A DNA stretch of 64,000 nucleotides from Korobacter sp963703075 (GCA_963703075.1 OY969786.1:2294001-2358000); one strand, 5' to 3'; counted from the stretch's first letter, positions 1 to 11,434 are shown. The notes: generated from the letters alone by a model not told the origin. Numbers and translations: made by a program.

Positions 1-153
1 GAGATTCGACTGCGAACGCGGATGGCCGCCACGCCCTCCGACAACTCGCCGAGGATTCGAAGCGATAGCCCGCGGCTTGTTCCCTTCTTCGTCATCCAAT
101 AGACTGAACCGTTTGGCGTTCGGGTGGGAGAACGCCATCCCTGGAAAACCTAC

Positions 154-1962
<1,809 letters not shown>

Positions 1963-1979
1963 AGCGAGAGATCAAATCG

Positions 1980-2378
1980 ATGGCGATCGATATGCAGGGG
2001 CTCACCCCGCTGATTCAAGTGTTCGACATGCCGACCTCTCTCCGGTTCTATCGCGACCTGCTGGGCTTTGAAGTGGTGGGGCGCTCTGGCGAATCGGATG
2101 ACTGCGGCTGGGTCTGGCTGCGCTTGAACGGCGCCGAGTTGATGTTGAACACCGCCTACGACGAAGGCGAACGTCCGCTCCAACCGGACGCCACGCGCAA
2201 GATGGGGCACGACGATCTTGGGTTATTCATCGCGTGCCCCGACGTGGATGGGGCCTACGAGTACTTGAAGGCGAGCGGGGTGGCCGCCACCCCGCCCAAT
2301 GTAACCAGCTACGGCATGAAACAGATTTACCTGAAAGATCCTGATGGGTTCGGAATCTGTTTTCAGTGGAAAGTGTAG
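1980..2378 (+). CDS. VOC superfamily (glyoxalase/bleomycin-resistance fold) protein
   Basis: A 132-residue single-unit vicinal oxygen chelate protein. It starts with the typical first beta strand and helix (PLIQVFDMPTSLRFYRDLLGFE) and ends with the characteristic strand KQIYLKDPDGFGICFQW, whose DPDG turn and acidic or polar positions are usual for the metal site. The start at 1980 follows a purine-rich GAGCGAGAG stretch and lies 17 bases after the mutase stop, so the two are probably cotranscribed. Methylmalonyl-CoA epimerase belongs to this fold and often sits beside mutases, but the sequence looks like a generic VOC protein, so no substrate is assigned. Confidence 0.75.
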   Translation: MAIDMQGLTPLIQVFDMPTSLRFYRDLLGFEVVGRSGESDDCGWVWLRLNGAELMLNTAYDEGERPLQPDATRKMGHDDLGLFIACPDVDGAYEYLKASGVAATPPNVTSYGMKQIYLKDPDGFGICFQWKV

Positions 2379-2387
2379 CGGAAGTTT

Positions 2388-3098
2388 TTATTCGGCAATC
2401 GTTTCGCCAGGAAGAATCGGTCGCGTGCGCGGGAGAACGCCTTTCACCGCGAGGATCGCGACGAAGCCGAGTACGACGAGATAAACCACCAGCTTCAGAA
2501 CGTTGGTGGTGGGCGTCCTGGGCAGCATCTTCCACAAAATCAGCAGCACGGTCTGCGCGATCGTGACCGACCACACCGTGCCATAAAAATAACGGCGTTC
2601 AATGCCTTCGCGCTTGGTCGAGCGTCCAACGCGCGGCAGCAGACCGAGCGCGCCAAGAATCAGCACGACGAGGAGAATCGGAAAATAGGCGAACTGATAA
2701 ATCTGCTTCATGTACCAGACCCCGGTCACGACGGCGATCACGGATCCGGCAAGATTCAAAAGGGCGAAATTGAGCGCGGCATTCCAGGCAAAGGTGTAGC
2801 AGATCTTCCGGTAGAGCGGGTTCGGCTTGTCCTCATCGAAGCGAATGATGTAGGGGCCGTGCTCGCATCCCGGAAGCTGCGCGAAATAGCCCGCGACCAG
2901 AACGCATACCAGCACAATGCCGAGCCAGAGCGCGTTGTAGCGGTTGAAGCCGTGCGCGAAGAGGCTGAACGTCAATGGCCCGGGCGCTAGGAAAAATACC
3001 CAAATCCAAATCGGCAGGTGGCAGATGCGGTAAACGGTAGTGTTGCGCTCACGGATCTTGCGCTCGTGCGCGTATTCAATCTTCCCCTTGTAAGCCAT
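2388..3098 (-). CDS. Conserved membrane protein, unknown function
   Basis: A 236-residue protein with about six hydrophobic segments, beginning with a charged cytoplasmic N-terminus (MAYKGKIEYAHERKIRERN) and a first membrane span rich in Trp and Phe. I do not recognise a family. It is convergent with the VOC gene (9 bases apart) and lies 47 bases downstream of the HTTM gene on the same strand, so it may be the last gene of a small membrane-protein operon. No catalytic motif is visible. The loop with PGCEHGPYIIRFDEDKPNP is the most polar conserved-looking part. Confidence 0.6.
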   Translation of the reverse strand: MAYKGKIEYAHERKIRERNTTVYRICHLPIWIWVFFLAPGPLTFSLFAHGFNRYNALWLGIVLVCVLVAGYFAQLPGCEHGPYIIRFDEDKPNPLYRKICYTFAWNAALNFALLNLAGSVIAVVTGVWYMKQIYQFAYFPILLVVLILGALGLLPRVGRSTKREGIERRYFYGTVWSVTIAQTVLLILWKMLPRTPTTNVLKLVVYLVVLGFVAILAVKGVLPRTRPILPGETIAE

Positions 3099-3145
3099 CG
3101 AAATGAGTGTCGCAGCCCGCGAACTTTCGCGTCAACCCGGCGCTT

Positions 3146-4063
3146 TCAGGGACGATTGCCAATCCGCGGACGGAAGGTGTTTGTGAATCGTTGCAAGTCT
3201 CGCGTGTCCAGGAAAAGCACGTAGGCCGACAGGATGTCCCACTGAAACATTGGAATGTTGGTCGCATACTCCAAGGATAGATGGAAGAGCACGCCCAGGA
3301 TCAACAGGGGATAGCGAAATGGCCTGATCCAGATCAGCGTTCCCATCGAAAACTCGAAGGCCAGCGTGAACCAACTCCCAAGCTTCAAAATCAGCGGGTT
3401 CTGGATCCACGCCGGGATGGGGAAACGCCGCAGCTCGGGCAGATGCGTCACGTAATAAAGCGCCGTCCCATCCCACCACGCATGTCCCTTCGCCTTCCAC
3501 AGAAATGAAATGAAGTAAACGAGCGCCAACTCAATCTGGATCATGCGCTGCGCCCACGGCTGCCTGGGCACAAGTGCACGTCCCTCCAATCCTCTTCGAA
3601 TGCGGATCAGGCGATCGAGCGAGAGCGCCGCTCCGGCAGGGGCGAACATGAGGAAGAATCCCGTGACCCGCAGGAAAGTATCGCCACCATGGGTAATGAA
3701 AAGATTGCGCTCCTGAATCGACGTAACACACAAGAACAGAACCACCGTGCTCACCCGCGTCCACAATCCCAAGGTAGTCAGGATGGCAAAGAGTAAGGAG
3801 AACCAGAAGAAGGCGTTGATCCAGCGATCGTCCTGCGGGAAAACCGTGAAGAGGTTGAGGCGCACCCCTGTTTCCATCGCCCGCATGGTGGAGAGGGTCA
3901 CCCAGCCATGCACCCCAAACCAGTCGAGCCAATCCCCGCGCAGCAGCATCAGCGTAGCGGTAACGCATACGCCATACAGAATGCGGAAAACTGCAATCGG
4001 CACCGGGGAGATCGGTGCAAAAAATAAATCATCAAATTGCGCGCGCAGCTCCCGCAGGTTCAC
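3146..4063 (-). CDS. HTTM domain membrane protein (vitamin K gamma-carboxylase-like fold)
   Basis: A 305-residue polytopic protein matching the horizontally transferred transmembrane (HTTM) family related to vitamin K-dependent gamma-carboxylase. Visible family features are the N-terminal FRILYGVC helix, WLDWFGVHGW, the ERNLFITHGGDTFLR loop after the third span, the QIELALVYFISFLWK helix followed by WWDGTALYYV, and LFHLSLEYATNIPMFQWDI near the end. The start is a GTG overlapping the upstream gene's stop by four bases, indicating translational coupling. Whether bacterial HTTM proteins carboxylate anything is not established, so only the fold is claimed. Confidence 0.82.
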   Translation of the reverse strand: MNLRELRAQFDDLFFAPISPVPIAVFRILYGVCVTATLMLLRGDWLDWFGVHGWVTLSTMRAMETGVRLNLFTVFPQDDRWINAFFWFSLLFAILTTLGLWTRVSTVVLFLCVTSIQERNLFITHGGDTFLRVTGFFLMFAPAGAALSLDRLIRIRRGLEGRALVPRQPWAQRMIQIELALVYFISFLWKAKGHAWWDGTALYYVTHLPELRRFPIPAWIQNPLILKLGSWFTLAFEFSMGTLIWIRPFRYPLLILGVLFHLSLEYATNIPMFQWDILSAYVLFLDTRDLQRFTNTFRPRIGNRP

Positions 4064-4656
4064 TGGAGGTCCCCGGGCAGCACGTAGTCCTCATAGAACA
4101 CTGTTGGCTTGTGGACGGGGTCGCTGTCGTCCGATCCCGGCTTGATGTCCGCCTGGAAGCGAATCAGCATCACCCGGTCCGGATGGTCGGTGGGGGTGTC
4201 GAAGAGACGCGCCATATGATTCCCGACGTCGGGCCAGATGCCGGCGTTCGCGGTGCTCAAGATGTTTTCCGAAAACTTTCTGTAACGCTCTTTCTGGTAA
4301 CGCTCGCGGTAGCTCAGTTGTTCCATGCGGGGAAATTGGAAGCCGTGCAGATGGCGGTGGTCGGTAAAGACAACCCCCTTTATGTAGGCATCGACCGCCT
4401 TCGGGTTGGGACCAAACGTATCCCAGGATTGAAACATCCCTGACCAGATCATGTAGGGCCGGATCAACTGCCGCGCCATCACGATCCCAGATGCGCGCGT
4501 AGGTAACACCCACAAGAGGATGGCAACGAGATGAAACACGATGAAGACCACGATGGCACGATGCATGAGGCGGCTTCGCCCGGTCCGCTCTTCACTGGGC
4601 ACAGTCTGTTGGCGGCTTCTGGTTGCTGCGGACGATTGCTTTCTTGTCTTCCTCAC
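4060..4656 (-). CDS. Single-span membrane protein partner of HTTM protein (DUF5819-like)
   Basis: A 198-residue protein with a basic N-terminus, one membrane helix (residues about 32-50) and a soluble remainder. The segment GMFQSWDTFGPNP resembles the W-x-x-F-x-P-N-P element of DUF5819-type proteins that commonly accompany HTTM genes. Its stop overlaps the GTG start of the HTTM gene by four bases, so the two are translated together. The annotated GTG start is uncertain: an ATG at 4566 directly before the membrane helix is equally plausible and would remove 30 basic residues. Confidence 0.6.
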   Translation of the reverse strand: MRKTRKQSSAATRSRQQTVPSEERTGRSRLMHRAIVVFIVFHLVAILLWVLPTRASGIVMARQLIRPYMIWSGMFQSWDTFGPNPKAVDAYIKGVVFTDHRHLHGFQFPRMEQLSYRERYQKERYRKFSENILSTANAGIWPDVGNHMARLFDTPTDHPDRVMLIRFQADIKPGSDDSDPVHKPTVFYEDYVLPGDLQ

Positions 4657-4743
4657 ATGCTTATCCTACAAGGGGGACGTCGATACCAGAAGGTGCCTAG
4701 GCACGATCGTTACCTCTGAGTCGAACTATGAGCTAACCCATCG

Positions 4744-4782
4744 AAAAAAAAATAGAGAAGGCCCACCGCAGTGAGCCTTCTC
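4744..4782 (-). terminator. Rho-independent terminator of the DUF885 gene
   Basis: Read on the minus strand, a 12-bp stem (arms starting GAGAAGGC and ending GCCTTCTC, with one T-G wobble) closes a TGCG tetraloop and is followed by TA and a run of nine T. It lies 15 bases after the DUF885 stop codon. Confidence 0.9.
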
Positions 4783-4797
4783 CAGTACGCTTCGCTT

Positions 4798-6594
4798 CTA
4801 TCGCGATGCCGAAGCGCCGCTTCCCTGCTGTGCAACTTTCTTCTGCTCCGCAATCCAGTCGTTTACGCGACGATCCAGCACATCAAGCGGCAACGCGCCG
4901 GAATCGACCACTTCATCGTGATACTTGCGGATGTCGAAGTTCCCGGCGAGCTGGGTTTTCGCGCGTTCCCGCAGTTCGATGAACTTCAATTGGCCCATCT
5001 TGTAGCCGAGCGCCTGCGCCGGCCACGCGATGTATCGGTCCGTCTCCGACTGCACGCTGGGCTCATCGATGGCGGAATTATTGTGGAAGTAGTCCACCAC
5101 CTGCTGGCGCGTCCAGTGCTTGTAGTGGATGCCGGTATCGACCACGAGGCGGATCGCGCGCAGCAGATCATCCTGCAATCGTCCGTAATCGTTGTAGGGG
5201 TCCTGGTAAAAGCCGACTTCCTTGCCGAGACGTTCCGAGTACAGCGCCCATCCCTCGGTATAGGCGGTGTAATACGCATGCTGGCGAAACTTGGGCAGCG
5301 TCGGCAGCTCTTGCGCGATGGAAATCTGCAGATGATGGCCCGGCACTCCCTCGTGGTACGCCGTGCTTTCCATGTCAATCGTCATGCGCTTCGCGAAGTC
5401 GCCGGTGTTCACCATGATATGTCCGGGACGCGAACCGTCAGGCGTGCCCTGGTCGTACTGGGCACCCGACGCTTCTTTTTCTCGGAATGCCTCAACCGGC
5501 ATTACCGTTACCTTGGCCTTCGGCAGGCGGTCGAACAGTTGCGGCAGCTTGGCCCACATCTGGTCTTCGTACTTCTGGTAAATGTCGAGGATTTCCTGCC
5601 GCGACGCTGGATGGAGCTTGGGATTGTTCTTCAACGATTCCTCAAAAGATTTGAGGTCGTTGAAGCCCATCTTCTTCGCAATCGCGAGCATGTCAGCGCG
5701 ATCCGCCGCCACCTGCTGCAACCCGAGCTCATGGATTTCTTCCGGTGTTTTGTCGGTCGTCGTGCTCTGCTTCACCAGGAACGCATAGAAGGCCTCGCCC
5801 TCCGGCAACGCCCAGATTCCCACCTCGGTGCGGCCCTTGGGCGCGTAGTCTTCCGCGACAAATTTTGTGAACTTCTGGTAGGCCGGCACGATCTTGGTCG
5901 TGATGGCTTCAATCACCGCATCGTGCAGCCGTTTCTGGTCGGCGGCGTTCATGCCCTCCGGAAATTTCTTCACTGGCTCGGCAAAAGGACTGTCCTCGGG
6001 CTTCGTCTCCCCGATTCCCTTGGCTTGCTTGACGACCTGCTCCAACAGGATCTTTGGGGGCATGCGTCCGCTTTTCAGTCCCATTCGCATGAGGTCTTCG
6101 GTCTGATCGAACGCCAGGGGCATGGCGTTGAGGCGAGCAATGTAATCCTCGTAGTCCTTCACGTTGGTGAAAGGGAGCACCGAGACCAACTGCGGCATAT
6201 CGATGTGAATCCCGCTGAACTGGCTGACGGGCATCTCCCAGGACTTGAAGCGTTCGCTGTCGATCCCCAATTTGAATTGCCGGACCATCAGTTCTTTGTT
6301 CAGCTTCTCCTGTTCAGGAAAGCCAGTCGTATCCACGGCCTCGAGCCGCGCCAGATATTTTCTTGATTCCGCGAGGTCCCGAAGAACGGCGTCGTACGAG
6401 TTGTCGCTCAGTTTGTCGTTGTAGCGCTTATCGCCAAGGATCGACGCATACTCGGGAGCGGTGCGCATGGTGTACTCCCAGTAGTCGTCGAGAATGTCGT
6501 TCAATTGCTTTCGGCGTTGATCGAGAGTATTGGTCTGGGCAAGAACGGCTCCCGCAAGCAGAGTCATAGCCAGAAGCAAGGGAAGAAGACGCAT
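4798..6594 (-). CDS. Secreted DUF885 family hydrolase
   Basis: A 598-residue DUF885 protein. The first 20 residues (MRLLPLLLAMTLLAGAVLAQ) form a signal peptide, so the mature protein is probably periplasmic. The family hallmark HEGVPGHHLQ, a gluzincin-like metal site, is present in the C-terminal half, followed by the conserved YTEGWALYSE and the late QALGYKMGQLKF. Family members are often annotated as dipeptidases or metallohydrolases, but the substrate is unknown. An upstream in-frame extension exists, but the signal peptide fixes the start at 6594. It is monocistronic, divergent from the AsmA-like gene and ended by a strong terminator. A second, diverged DUF885 gene lies at 15.7-17.7 kb. 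Confidence 0.85.
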   Translation of the reverse strand: MRLLPLLLAMTLLAGAVLAQTNTLDQRRKQLNDILDDYWEYTMRTAPEYASILGDKRYNDKLSDNSYDAVLRDLAESRKYLARLEAVDTTGFPEQEKLNKELMVRQFKLGIDSERFKSWEMPVSQFSGIHIDMPQLVSVLPFTNVKDYEDYIARLNAMPLAFDQTEDLMRMGLKSGRMPPKILLEQVVKQAKGIGETKPEDSPFAEPVKKFPEGMNAADQKRLHDAVIEAITTKIVPAYQKFTKFVAEDYAPKGRTEVGIWALPEGEAFYAFLVKQSTTTDKTPEEIHELGLQQVAADRADMLAIAKKMGFNDLKSFEESLKNNPKLHPASRQEILDIYQKYEDQMWAKLPQLFDRLPKAKVTVMPVEAFREKEASGAQYDQGTPDGSRPGHIMVNTGDFAKRMTIDMESTAYHEGVPGHHLQISIAQELPTLPKFRQHAYYTAYTEGWALYSERLGKEVGFYQDPYNDYGRLQDDLLRAIRLVVDTGIHYKHWTRQQVVDYFHNNSAIDEPSVQSETDRYIAWPAQALGYKMGQLKFIELRERAKTQLAGNFDIRKYHDEVVDSGALPLDVLDRRVNDWIAEQKKVAQQGSGASASR

Positions 6595-6681
6595 GCAAAA
6601 TCCTTTCAATTCGAATGAAGGCACACTTCTGCCCGAGGCGGCCTGTGGCGTTATACGAGGTTTCAGACGCGGGAGTTCCCA

Positions 6682-8268
6682 ATGAGTTATCCACCACTTT
6701 CGCGAGTTGCTGCATCCAACAAATCCGTGAGTAAGAGACGAACAGCGATTCGCTGGGGCGTGGCCGCCGTCTTGATTGTGGGCGCAATCGTGTTTCTCAA
6801 CCTGTATGTGGATCACGAAACGCAGAGATTGGCTCGCGACATGCTTGCCGAGCACTTCCACAGCGAGGTCGAGCTTGCATCCATTCACGTCCGACTACTA
6901 CCAACGGTAAGGATTTCCGGCGAGGGCCTGACCCTCGCGCAGAACGCGCAGGGAGCAAAGGTCCCGTTCGTGACCGTGCAACGCTTCGAAGCCACAACTT
7001 CCCTGTGGAACATGCTGACGCGCACCCGTCAATTGCATCATGTGCGAACCCACGGCATGGTGATCACCGTTGTCCGGCACGCCGATGCGGAGACTCAACC
7101 GAAAATACGGCGAAAGGTTCCAGAGTTCAACATCGACGAACTAACCGCCGACGACGCCACCCTGGCAATCCTACCGGCGGACCGCACAAAGCGCAGCTTG
7201 GTTTTCAAAATGCACCATCTCATCCTGACGTCGGTGGGTAAGAGTGACGTGATGCATTATCGCGCCCGCCTCGAGAACGCCTTGCCACCGGGCGAGATCG
7301 AGGCAGAAGGAAATCTCGGCCCGTGGAACTTCGAAGATACCGGTTCCACCCACGTGGACGGAAAATACGATTTCCGCAAGGCTGACCTCAGTGTCTTCCA
7401 CGAAATTTCCGGAATGCTCTCATCGACCGGTACCTTCAGCGGCCAGTTAAGCCGGCTCGACGTAAACGGAACCACGGATACTCCGGACTTCATGGTGAAG
7501 GCAGGGCCCCACCCCGTCGATCTCAAAACACAGTTCCAGGCCACGGTGGATGGGACGAATGGAAATACCGAACTGAAGTCCGTCGAAGCGCAATTCCTGA
7601 ATTCGTCATTCACCGCGCAGGGCTTGATCTACGACATACCCGGGCCGCAGGGACACATCATTACGCTGGATGTCGTTTCGAAGGATGCGCGAGTCCAGGA
7701 CATGGTCGAAATGGCCGTAAAAACTCCACCCGCGATGAGTGGTTCGCTCAAGTTTCATGCAAAAGTAAAGATCAATCCCGGCTCAACGCCGATTCGCGAT
7801 CGCATTACGGCCGATGGCGAGGCCACAATCGTAAATGGGTATTTTAAGAATGCGACGGTGGAAAAAAAGATCGCGGAGCTGAGTCATAAAGCCCAGCACG
7901 AACTAAAAGCAAGCGACACCGAACGTGTGCCCGCAAAGTTCAACACCAAGTTTCACTTGGCGAATAGCCAACTGACGCTTCCGTTACTGGATTTCAATGT
8001 GCCGGGAGCAGAAACCAGGCTGCATGGAACCTACTCCCTGAAAGACGAAAGCCTGAACTTCACCGGCATCGCGATGTTGCAAGCCACGGTTTCCGAAATG
8101 ACGACTGGATTCAAATCCATGTTATTGAAAGCGGTCGACCCGTTCTTCAAGGGAAAATCGGCGGGAACGGTGTTGCCGATCACAGTAACTGGGACACGTA
8201 AGGCTCCGAAGTTCGGGGTCGAAATGAAGCATTTGAAGGATGCAAAGAGAGAAGCAAATGCGCGCTGA
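6682..8268 (+). CDS. AsmA-like / DUF748-type membrane-anchored protein
   Basis: A 528-residue protein with a short cytoplasmic basic tail, one N-terminal membrane anchor (about residues 25-43) and a long beta-rich periplasmic part. The start LARDMLAEHFHSEVELASIHVRLLPTVRISGEGLTL is typical of AsmA/TamB-related proteins, which bridge inner and outer membranes or affect lipid transport. The C-terminal region with a second AsmA-like beta unit (PLLDFNVPGAETRLHGTYSL) supports this. The ATG at 6682 has a GGGAG ribosome site six bases upstream. It is convergent with leuD, with only three bases between the stops. Confidence 0.7.
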   Translation: MSYPPLSRVAASNKSVSKRRTAIRWGVAAVLIVGAIVFLNLYVDHETQRLARDMLAEHFHSEVELASIHVRLLPTVRISGEGLTLAQNAQGAKVPFVTVQRFEATTSLWNMLTRTRQLHHVRTHGMVITVVRHADAETQPKIRRKVPEFNIDELTADDATLAILPADRTKRSLVFKMHHLILTSVGKSDVMHYRARLENALPPGEIEAEGNLGPWNFEDTGSTHVDGKYDFRKADLSVFHEISGMLSSTGTFSGQLSRLDVNGTTDTPDFMVKAGPHPVDLKTQFQATVDGTNGNTELKSVEAQFLNSSFTAQGLIYDIPGPQGHIITLDVVSKDARVQDMVEMAVKTPPAMSGSLKFHAKVKINPGSTPIRDRITADGEATIVNGYFKNATVEKKIAELSHKAQHELKASDTERVPAKFNTKFHLANSQLTLPLLDFNVPGAETRLHGTYSLKDESLNFTGIAMLQATVSEMTTGFKSMLLKAVDPFFKGKSAGTVLPITVTGTRKAPKFGVEMKHLKDAKREANAR

Positions 8269-8271
8269 AAG

Positions 8272-8860
8272 CTAAGGGTGCGACCGCTCGTATGCCGTGA
8301 TCTCCCCTTCATGACGAAGCGTGAGACCGATGTCGTCTAGGCCCTCGAGAAAGCAGCGGCGCGTGAAGGCGTCGATTTCGAAGGTGAAGCTCAGGCCGGC
8401 ATCGTCGTATACCTTGCAATTTTCCAAGTCCACCGTGAGCCGATAACCGGGATTCGCTTCGGCGCGGGCACCGATGGCGTCAACATATTCCTGGCTGGTG
8501 ACAATCGCGAGCACCCCACTGTTACGGCAGTTGGTGAAGAAAATGTCCGCAAAAGTTGGGGCCATGACCACCCGAAAGCCGAAGTCTTCCAGCGCCCAGG
8601 GCGCATGTTCGCGCGAAGAGCCGCATCCGAAGTTCTTGCCGGCGACGAGAATGGATGCCCCCTTGTAGCCGGGCTGGTTGAGCACGAAATCCGCTTTCTC
8701 TTTGCCGTCTTGATCGAAGCGCCAATCGAAAAACAAAAATCGGTCCGAAGCCGGTACGCTCGATGCGCTTGAGGAACTGCTTCGGGATGATCTGGTCCGT
8801 GTCCACGTTGGACCGCAGGAGCGGAGCGACGACACCAGTGTGCGTACGGAAAGCCTGCAT
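8272..8860 (-). pseudogene. leuD: 3-isopropylmalate dehydratase small subunit, frameshifted as read
   Basis: LeuD is the swivel subunit that, with LeuC, isomerises 2- to 3-isopropylmalate in leucine synthesis. The N-terminus (MQAFRTHTG...NVDTDQIIPKQFLKRIERTGFG) is in one frame. The rest (FLFFDWRF, GKNFGCGSSREHAPWAL, ADIFFTNC) is in the next, with one extra base near 8741-8747. Removing one base restores 195 residues, the normal family length, with the RTGFG-x-FLFFDWRF junction intact. The ATG at 8860 lies one base after the leuC stop. The rest of the gene is well conserved, so a sequencing error or very recent lesion is more likely than old decay. Confidence 0.85.
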
Positions 8861-8861
8861 G

Positions 8862-10274
8862 CTACTTGTACTCCCACTCGCGAATGTCGGTGAAATGCCC
8901 CTTGATCGCGGCGGCAGCGGCCATGGCGGGGCTGACAAGGTGCGTGCGTCCTCCGCGGCCCTGGCGGCCTTCGAAGTTACGGTTGCTGGTTGAAGCGCAA
9001 CGTTGGCCGGGCGAAAGAATGTCAGGATTCATTCCAAGACACATGGAGCAACCGGACTCACGCCACTCAAAGCCGGCTTCGCGGAAAATGCGATCCAACC
9101 CTTCGTCTTCCGCCCGCGCCTTGATCTTCTGTGAGCCGGGAACGACCATGGCATGCACCCGGGGGTCGACATGATACCCGGTGACAACGCGGGCCGCGGC
9201 ACGCAGGTCTTCAATCCGCGAATTTGTACATGAGCCAATGAACACGCGGTCAATCGTGATGTCGGCAATCGGCGTTCCCGCTTTCAGATTCATGTACTCC
9301 AGCGCCCGTTCCGACGATTGACGCTGTGCGTCGTCCGTGACCGCTTGGGGATCGGGAACTCTCTCGCCCACCGAGACCACCATCCCTGGATTGGTTCCCC
9401 AGGTGACTTGCGGCGCCAGGTCTGCCGCGTCCACATGAACCTCACGGTCAAACTTCGCGCCCGCATCGGTGTTCAGCGCTTTCCATCGGGCAACGGCCGT
9501 ATCCCAATCAGCGCCTTTCGGTGCATATTGACGATTGCGAATGTATGTAAATGTCGTATCGTCGGGCCCGATAAGCCCCGCGCGCGCGCCGCCCTCGATG
9601 CTCATGTTGCAAAGGGTCATGCGAGCTTCCATCGAAAGCCCACGGATGGCGGAGCCACAGTACTCGATCACGTGCCCACTCGCACCGTCAGTGCCGAGCT
9701 TTCCAATGATGCCGAGGGCGAGGTCTTTCGCCGTGACGCCATCCGGCAGCGTTCCCGACACTTCGATCTTCATGGTCTTCGGCCTACGCTGCGGCAGGCA
9801 CTGGGTGGCGAGGACGTGCTCGACCTCCGACGTCCCAATGCCGAAAGCGAAGGCGCCAAACGCGCCATGAGTGCTGGTGTGGCTATCGCCGCAGACAATT
9901 GTCATGCCCGGCAGCGTCAGTCCGAGTTCAGGGCCTATCACATGGACGATTCCCTGCTCTTCGGAGGTAAGATCGAAAAGCGGTATGCCGAAGGCGGCAC
10001 AATTCTGGCGAAGCGCGTCAATCTGGCGGGCGGCGATATCGTCCTTGATCACCAGCCTCGGCGACGTGGTCGGGACATTATGGTCGACCGTCGCAAATGT
10101 CAGGTCGGGGCGGCGCACTTTGCGGTTCGCGGCGCGAAGCCCGTCGAACGCCTGCGGCGAAGTGACCTCGTGCACGTAATGACGATCGATGTAGAGAATC
10201 GGCGGCTGTCCTTCGGGAACACACACGACGTGCGCCGACCAGATTTTTTCAAACAGCGTTCGAGGAGTGGACAT
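8862..10274 (-). CDS. leuC: 3-isopropylmalate dehydratase large subunit
   Basis: A 470-residue aconitase-superfamily subunit, full length for bacterial LeuC. Visible signatures are TVDHNVPTT, GMTIVCGDSHTSTHGAFGA, the Fe-S ligand Cys in FIGSCTNSR, and the paired ligands in CSMCLGMNPD followed by the substrate-loop ASTSNRNFEGRQG. It forms the heterodimer with LeuD encoded one base downstream. It lies in the leuA-leuB-leuC-leuD operon, 40 bases after leuB. Confidence 0.97.
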   Translation of the reverse strand: MSTPRTLFEKIWSAHVVCVPEGQPPILYIDRHYVHEVTSPQAFDGLRAANRKVRRPDLTFATVDHNVPTTSPRLVIKDDIAARQIDALRQNCAAFGIPLFDLTSEEQGIVHVIGPELGLTLPGMTIVCGDSHTSTHGAFGAFAFGIGTSEVEHVLATQCLPQRRPKTMKIEVSGTLPDGVTAKDLALGIIGKLGTDGASGHVIEYCGSAIRGLSMEARMTLCNMSIEGGARAGLIGPDDTTFTYIRNRQYAPKGADWDTAVARWKALNTDAGAKFDREVHVDAADLAPQVTWGTNPGMVVSVGERVPDPQAVTDDAQRQSSERALEYMNLKAGTPIADITIDRVFIGSCTNSRIEDLRAAARVVTGYHVDPRVHAMVVPGSQKIKARAEDEGLDRIFREAGFEWRESGCSMCLGMNPDILSPGQRCASTSNRNFEGRQGRGGRTHLVSPAMAAAAAIKGHFTDIREWEYK

Positions 10275-10314
10275 CTCTTCTCAAAATCTTTTCCGGCCCT
10301 TGCCGGGGAGCAGG

Positions 10315-11409
10315 TTAGACCGCGTGATAGGCGTAATGGCTGATTGCCATGTCGGCACACTGGCGCTCGATGGCGGCGCCCACTTCCGCGGTAGTGTTGA
10401 ACTTGCGCGACGATCCCACGAGATCCTTGGTGCGATAGCCGTCGAGCAGCGCTGCATTCACCGCCGATTCGATAAGCCGCGCATCCTGCTCGAGCTTGGC
10501 CGTATGCCGCAGCAACATCGCGGCTGAGTTGATTGCGCCCATCGGATTCGCGATCCCTTTGCCCGCAATGTCGGGGGCCGAGCCGTGCACCGGCTCGTAT
10601 AGATCGACTTCCCCGCCGATGGTGGCCGAAGCGAGCATGCCGAGCGAACCGCCGAGAACCGCGGCCTCGTCGGAAAGAATGTCGCCGAAAAGATTCTCGG
10701 TCAACACAACGTCGAAGGCGGTTGGAGCTTGAATGAGCCGCATAGCGAAGGAGTCGACATAGGCGTGCTCAAGCTTCACGTCGGGATAATGCTTTGCGAC
10801 TTCGATGACAACCTTGCGCCAAAGCTGCGAGCATTCGAGCACATTCGCTTTATCGACCGAAGTCAGTCTCTTGCGACGGCTGCGTGCCTGCTGAAACGCG
10901 ATGTGTGCCACGCGCTCGACCTCGTAGCGCGAGTAGCTCATGGTATTCGTGGCGGTGTCGTCTTTAATGCCGCGCGGCTCGCCGAAATAAAGGCCGCCCA
11001 GCAACTCGCGGACGATCATCACGTCGGAACCGCTGACAATTTCGGCCCTGATCGGTGATGAATCTACCAGGGCGGGATAGGCCTGCACCGGGCGCAGGTT
11101 GGCAAATCCGCCGAGAGCCTGGCGCAACGCAAGGAGCCCGGTCTCGGGCTTCTTCTCGCGGGGCATCGCATCGAATTCGGGATGACCAACAGCTCCGAGC
11201 AGCACCGCATCGGCCTCGAGGCAGGCGTGCAGCGTACGTTCCGGCAGTGGGCTGCCGTGTTTGCGGATCGCCACTCCGCCAACTTCTGCTTCCGTGAAGT
11301 GAAACTCGTAACCGTTGACGTTCGCGATGGCGCGCAGCACCCGTACGGCTTCTGCCGTTACTTCGGGTCCAACGCCATCACCGCCCAGTATTGTGATTTT
11401 CAGTTTCAT
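10315..11409 (-). CDS. leuB: 3-isopropylmalate dehydrogenase
   Basis: A 364-residue NAD-dependent beta-decarboxylating dehydrogenase for the third leucine-specific step. It shows the nucleotide-site start ITILGGDGVGPEV, the substrate arginines in LRQALGGFANLRPV, the MIVRELLGGLYFGEPRG loop, DSFAMRLIQAP, and the C-terminal FEPVHGSAPDIAGKGIANP-type signature (here LYEPVHGSAPDI). Its length and motifs fit LeuB rather than isocitrate dehydrogenase; the separate IDH-like gene at 26 kb differs at these positions. The start lies 25 bases after leuA. Confidence 0.96.
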   Translation of the reverse strand: MKLKITILGGDGVGPEVTAEAVRVLRAIANVNGYEFHFTEAEVGGVAIRKHGSPLPERTLHACLEADAVLLGAVGHPEFDAMPREKKPETGLLALRQALGGFANLRPVQAYPALVDSSPIRAEIVSGSDVMIVRELLGGLYFGEPRGIKDDTATNTMSYSRYEVERVAHIAFQQARSRRKRLTSVDKANVLECSQLWRKVVIEVAKHYPDVKLEHAYVDSFAMRLIQAPTAFDVVLTENLFGDILSDEAAVLGGSLGMLASATIGGEVDLYEPVHGSAPDIAGKGIANPMGAINSAAMLLRHTAKLEQDARLIESAVNAALLDGYRTKDLVGSSRKFNTTAEVGAAIERQCADMAISHYAYHAV

Positions 11410-11434
11410 GGTTCCTTAAGTGTCAAATCGTACT

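Noticed and set aside
4771..6366. Long plus-strand open frame opposite the DUF885 gene
   Set aside because: It is an antisense shadow of a GC-rich gene with a signal peptide and family motifs; it has no ribosome site or recognisable domain and runs through the DUF885 terminator.
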